Of a stretch of DNA of 35,111 nucleotides, positions 33,666-35,111 are shown piece by piece; positions within the stretch are counted from its first letter, which is position 1; every line of letters starts with the position of its first letter. The translations under genes were made by a program, and so were the position numbers. The notes beneath the pieces were generated by a model, which was given only the letters and a program-made list of their open reading frames with translations, made no database searches and was not told the origin of the DNA. The stretch is from Skeletonema tropicum (Eukaryota > Bacillariophyta > Thalassiosirophyceae > Thalassiosirales > Thalassiosiraceae): the NCBI GenBank assembly GCA_037178625.1, contig JAWZXG010000072.1:1-35111 (forward strand). The letters are read 5' to 3'.

Positions 33666-35111
33666 GGATGGATGAAGCAGGAGCGATCATTATTATTTTA
33701 TATGACAATCAACTGAATAACTTGAGGAATGATGTACAATGTATGTGTATGTGAAGAGAGAGAGAACGAAAGAGAGAGAGGTATGATAATAGAAGACGTC
33801 CCGTTGGTACTTGACTATTACTAGATGATACTACTTGACCTCTTTCTCTCCAAATAAACCTCTTCCTTCGTATCTTCCGCTGTAGTGGTTGTATCAATGC
33901 GATGAGTATTGATTTCGAATCCTCTCATTGCGCTGTATCGATTGAAGTCGAGAAAATCTTTTGTCAATGTTGATCGAATCCTTGTTTCAAGCGCTATCGG
34001 TTATACCATCATTGCTATAATTCTATAATCACAGCTCGTCTCGTCCATAAACTGGCCTTGACTCCGCTCGGCAATGACAGTTGTTGCATTCCACAGCAGC
34101 GACAACACGAAACAATACTGATGGTGGACGACGACGACGACATGATCGTCGAGTGGATGGTACTACAAGCCGAGCGGAGTCGAATATACAATGACAAGCA
34201 GTATCGTCGGCAACATGCAACATCAGCTACTCCACACCGCCTAACACGAGCGACGCAGTATCGTCGGCAACATCTCAACCGCATCAGAGAAGAAGGAGTT
34301 GGGAGTAGCTGATGATGATGAGGTTGGGAGTGGATGGTGTTGCTTGTGGTTGCCTCCTGTGGTATGTTGTAATCATCGTCGGCAATGATGCTGTTGGTGG
34401 ATGAAGCCGAACGGAGTCGACGCCAGTTGATGTTGAATAGTAAGATGGACGGTAAGGTACATTACACGTGCCAACCTAGCATTGAGATTGAGGACGCTGC
34501 ATTAAATAGAAGTGTCTTCAGCGAAGCGTGCGAGGGCCCCTGCCCGAGCTGTGATTATTGTGGATCTTGCCCTCCGTACCGTTTATTAACACCCTCGCCC
34601 ATAACTATTGTCATGGATTTGGATTTCACTGGCATTAAGGTGGTCGCTTTTTTTGGATATTAGGTGTACAATACCGATTGTCATGTTATCGCCGTTCGCC
34701 GTTCGTCAAGAAGTGTCTTTTGCGAGGCCCTCGGCCGAGCTGTGTTTATTATTTTGATAGTAACCATGGTACGAATCAAATCAGCTTCAAAGTAGCTAGT
34801 AGCTTTCCAATGGTTGTCATATCGTGTTTTGATTCAAATTTCGACCTCGGCTGTGAAGTTCTGCATGCAACGCCGGATTTCGAGCTGCTGGTCACTTTCT
34901 AGACCCGTTTTTTTAACCGAGACGATCTGTGAAAAGTCATCCAATCAAACTCATTACACGCCTAATCGATAGACCTCGATGAGAGCTTTCCAAAATGCCA
35001 CTGATCGTCTTGATTGGACCGCTAGGAGACAAGATATCAAAAGATACGGCTCATGGTGCATCTCGATCTACTGCTCTTGATTTGATGGCTTTTTGATGCG
35101 ACACAGCAATT
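32579..35111 (+). repeat. Partial tandem unit U13 (2,533 bases, cut by the window end)
   Basis: Runs into the end of the window about 140 bases before the next expected ATG. It has an extra T at 33599-33602, an extra A near 34110 and two extra T's at 34908-34914. Its last 233 bases match the first 230 or so of the window, as expected of a tandem or circular arrangement. Confidence 0.97.

Noticed and set aside
1..35111. CRISPR array
   Set aside because: The repeat is 2.67 kb and contains a gene; there are no short repeats with unique spacers and no cas genes.
1..35111. rDNA, 5S or spliced-leader array
   Set aside because: Tandem units of this size are typical of such loci, but no rRNA-like or snRNA-like core is visible in the unit.

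Overview
The whole 35,111-base window is one head-to-tail tandem array. A unit of 2,673 bases (the length of the clean copies) repeats in the same orientation from the first base to the last: a 378-base partial unit at the left, twelve full units, and a 2,533-base partial unit at the right. No unique flanking sequence is present on either side. I set unit borders at the main ATG, which lies at 379, 3051, 5727, 8406, 11101, 13808, 16491, 19169, 21863, 24554, 27227, 29906 and 32579 (units U1 to U13).

Each unit has one good candidate gene on the + strand. It is a 361-codon ORF for a Ser/Asn/Ala-rich, apparently mostly disordered protein with three 'SSSSW' motifs and a more ordinary 60-residue C-terminal end. 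I do not recognise the protein. About 1.6 kb of spacer separates one ORF from the next. The spacer holds a GA-rich tract, a possible poly(A) signal and splice acceptor, short inverted and direct repeats, a diverged internal duplication, and a leader with three in-line ATGAGT starts. The ORF is intact in U3, U7, U10, U11 and U12. It carries one or more frameshifts in the other eight units.

The organism is most likely a eukaryote. Mixed-codon homopolymeric Ser, Asn and Ala tracts, long spacers, GT-AG splice-like signals and an AATAAA motif all fit a protist nuclear genome. A diatom or other stramenopile is my weak guess. No rRNA, tRNA, CRISPR, insertion-sequence transposase or recognisable replication gene is visible.

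The copies differ almost only by small insertions. My hand comparison gives roughly 100 insertions, about 11 deletions and about 3 substitutions, crowded into U4-U6 and U8-U9, while U10 and U12 appear identical. That is the profile of uncorrected long-read errors rather than of ageing gene copies. The broken genes may therefore be artefacts, and the true array may be nearly uniform. The open questions are whether this is a chromosomal macrosatellite (an amplified gene) or a concatemer of a roughly 2.67-kb circular element, and what the encoded protein does.
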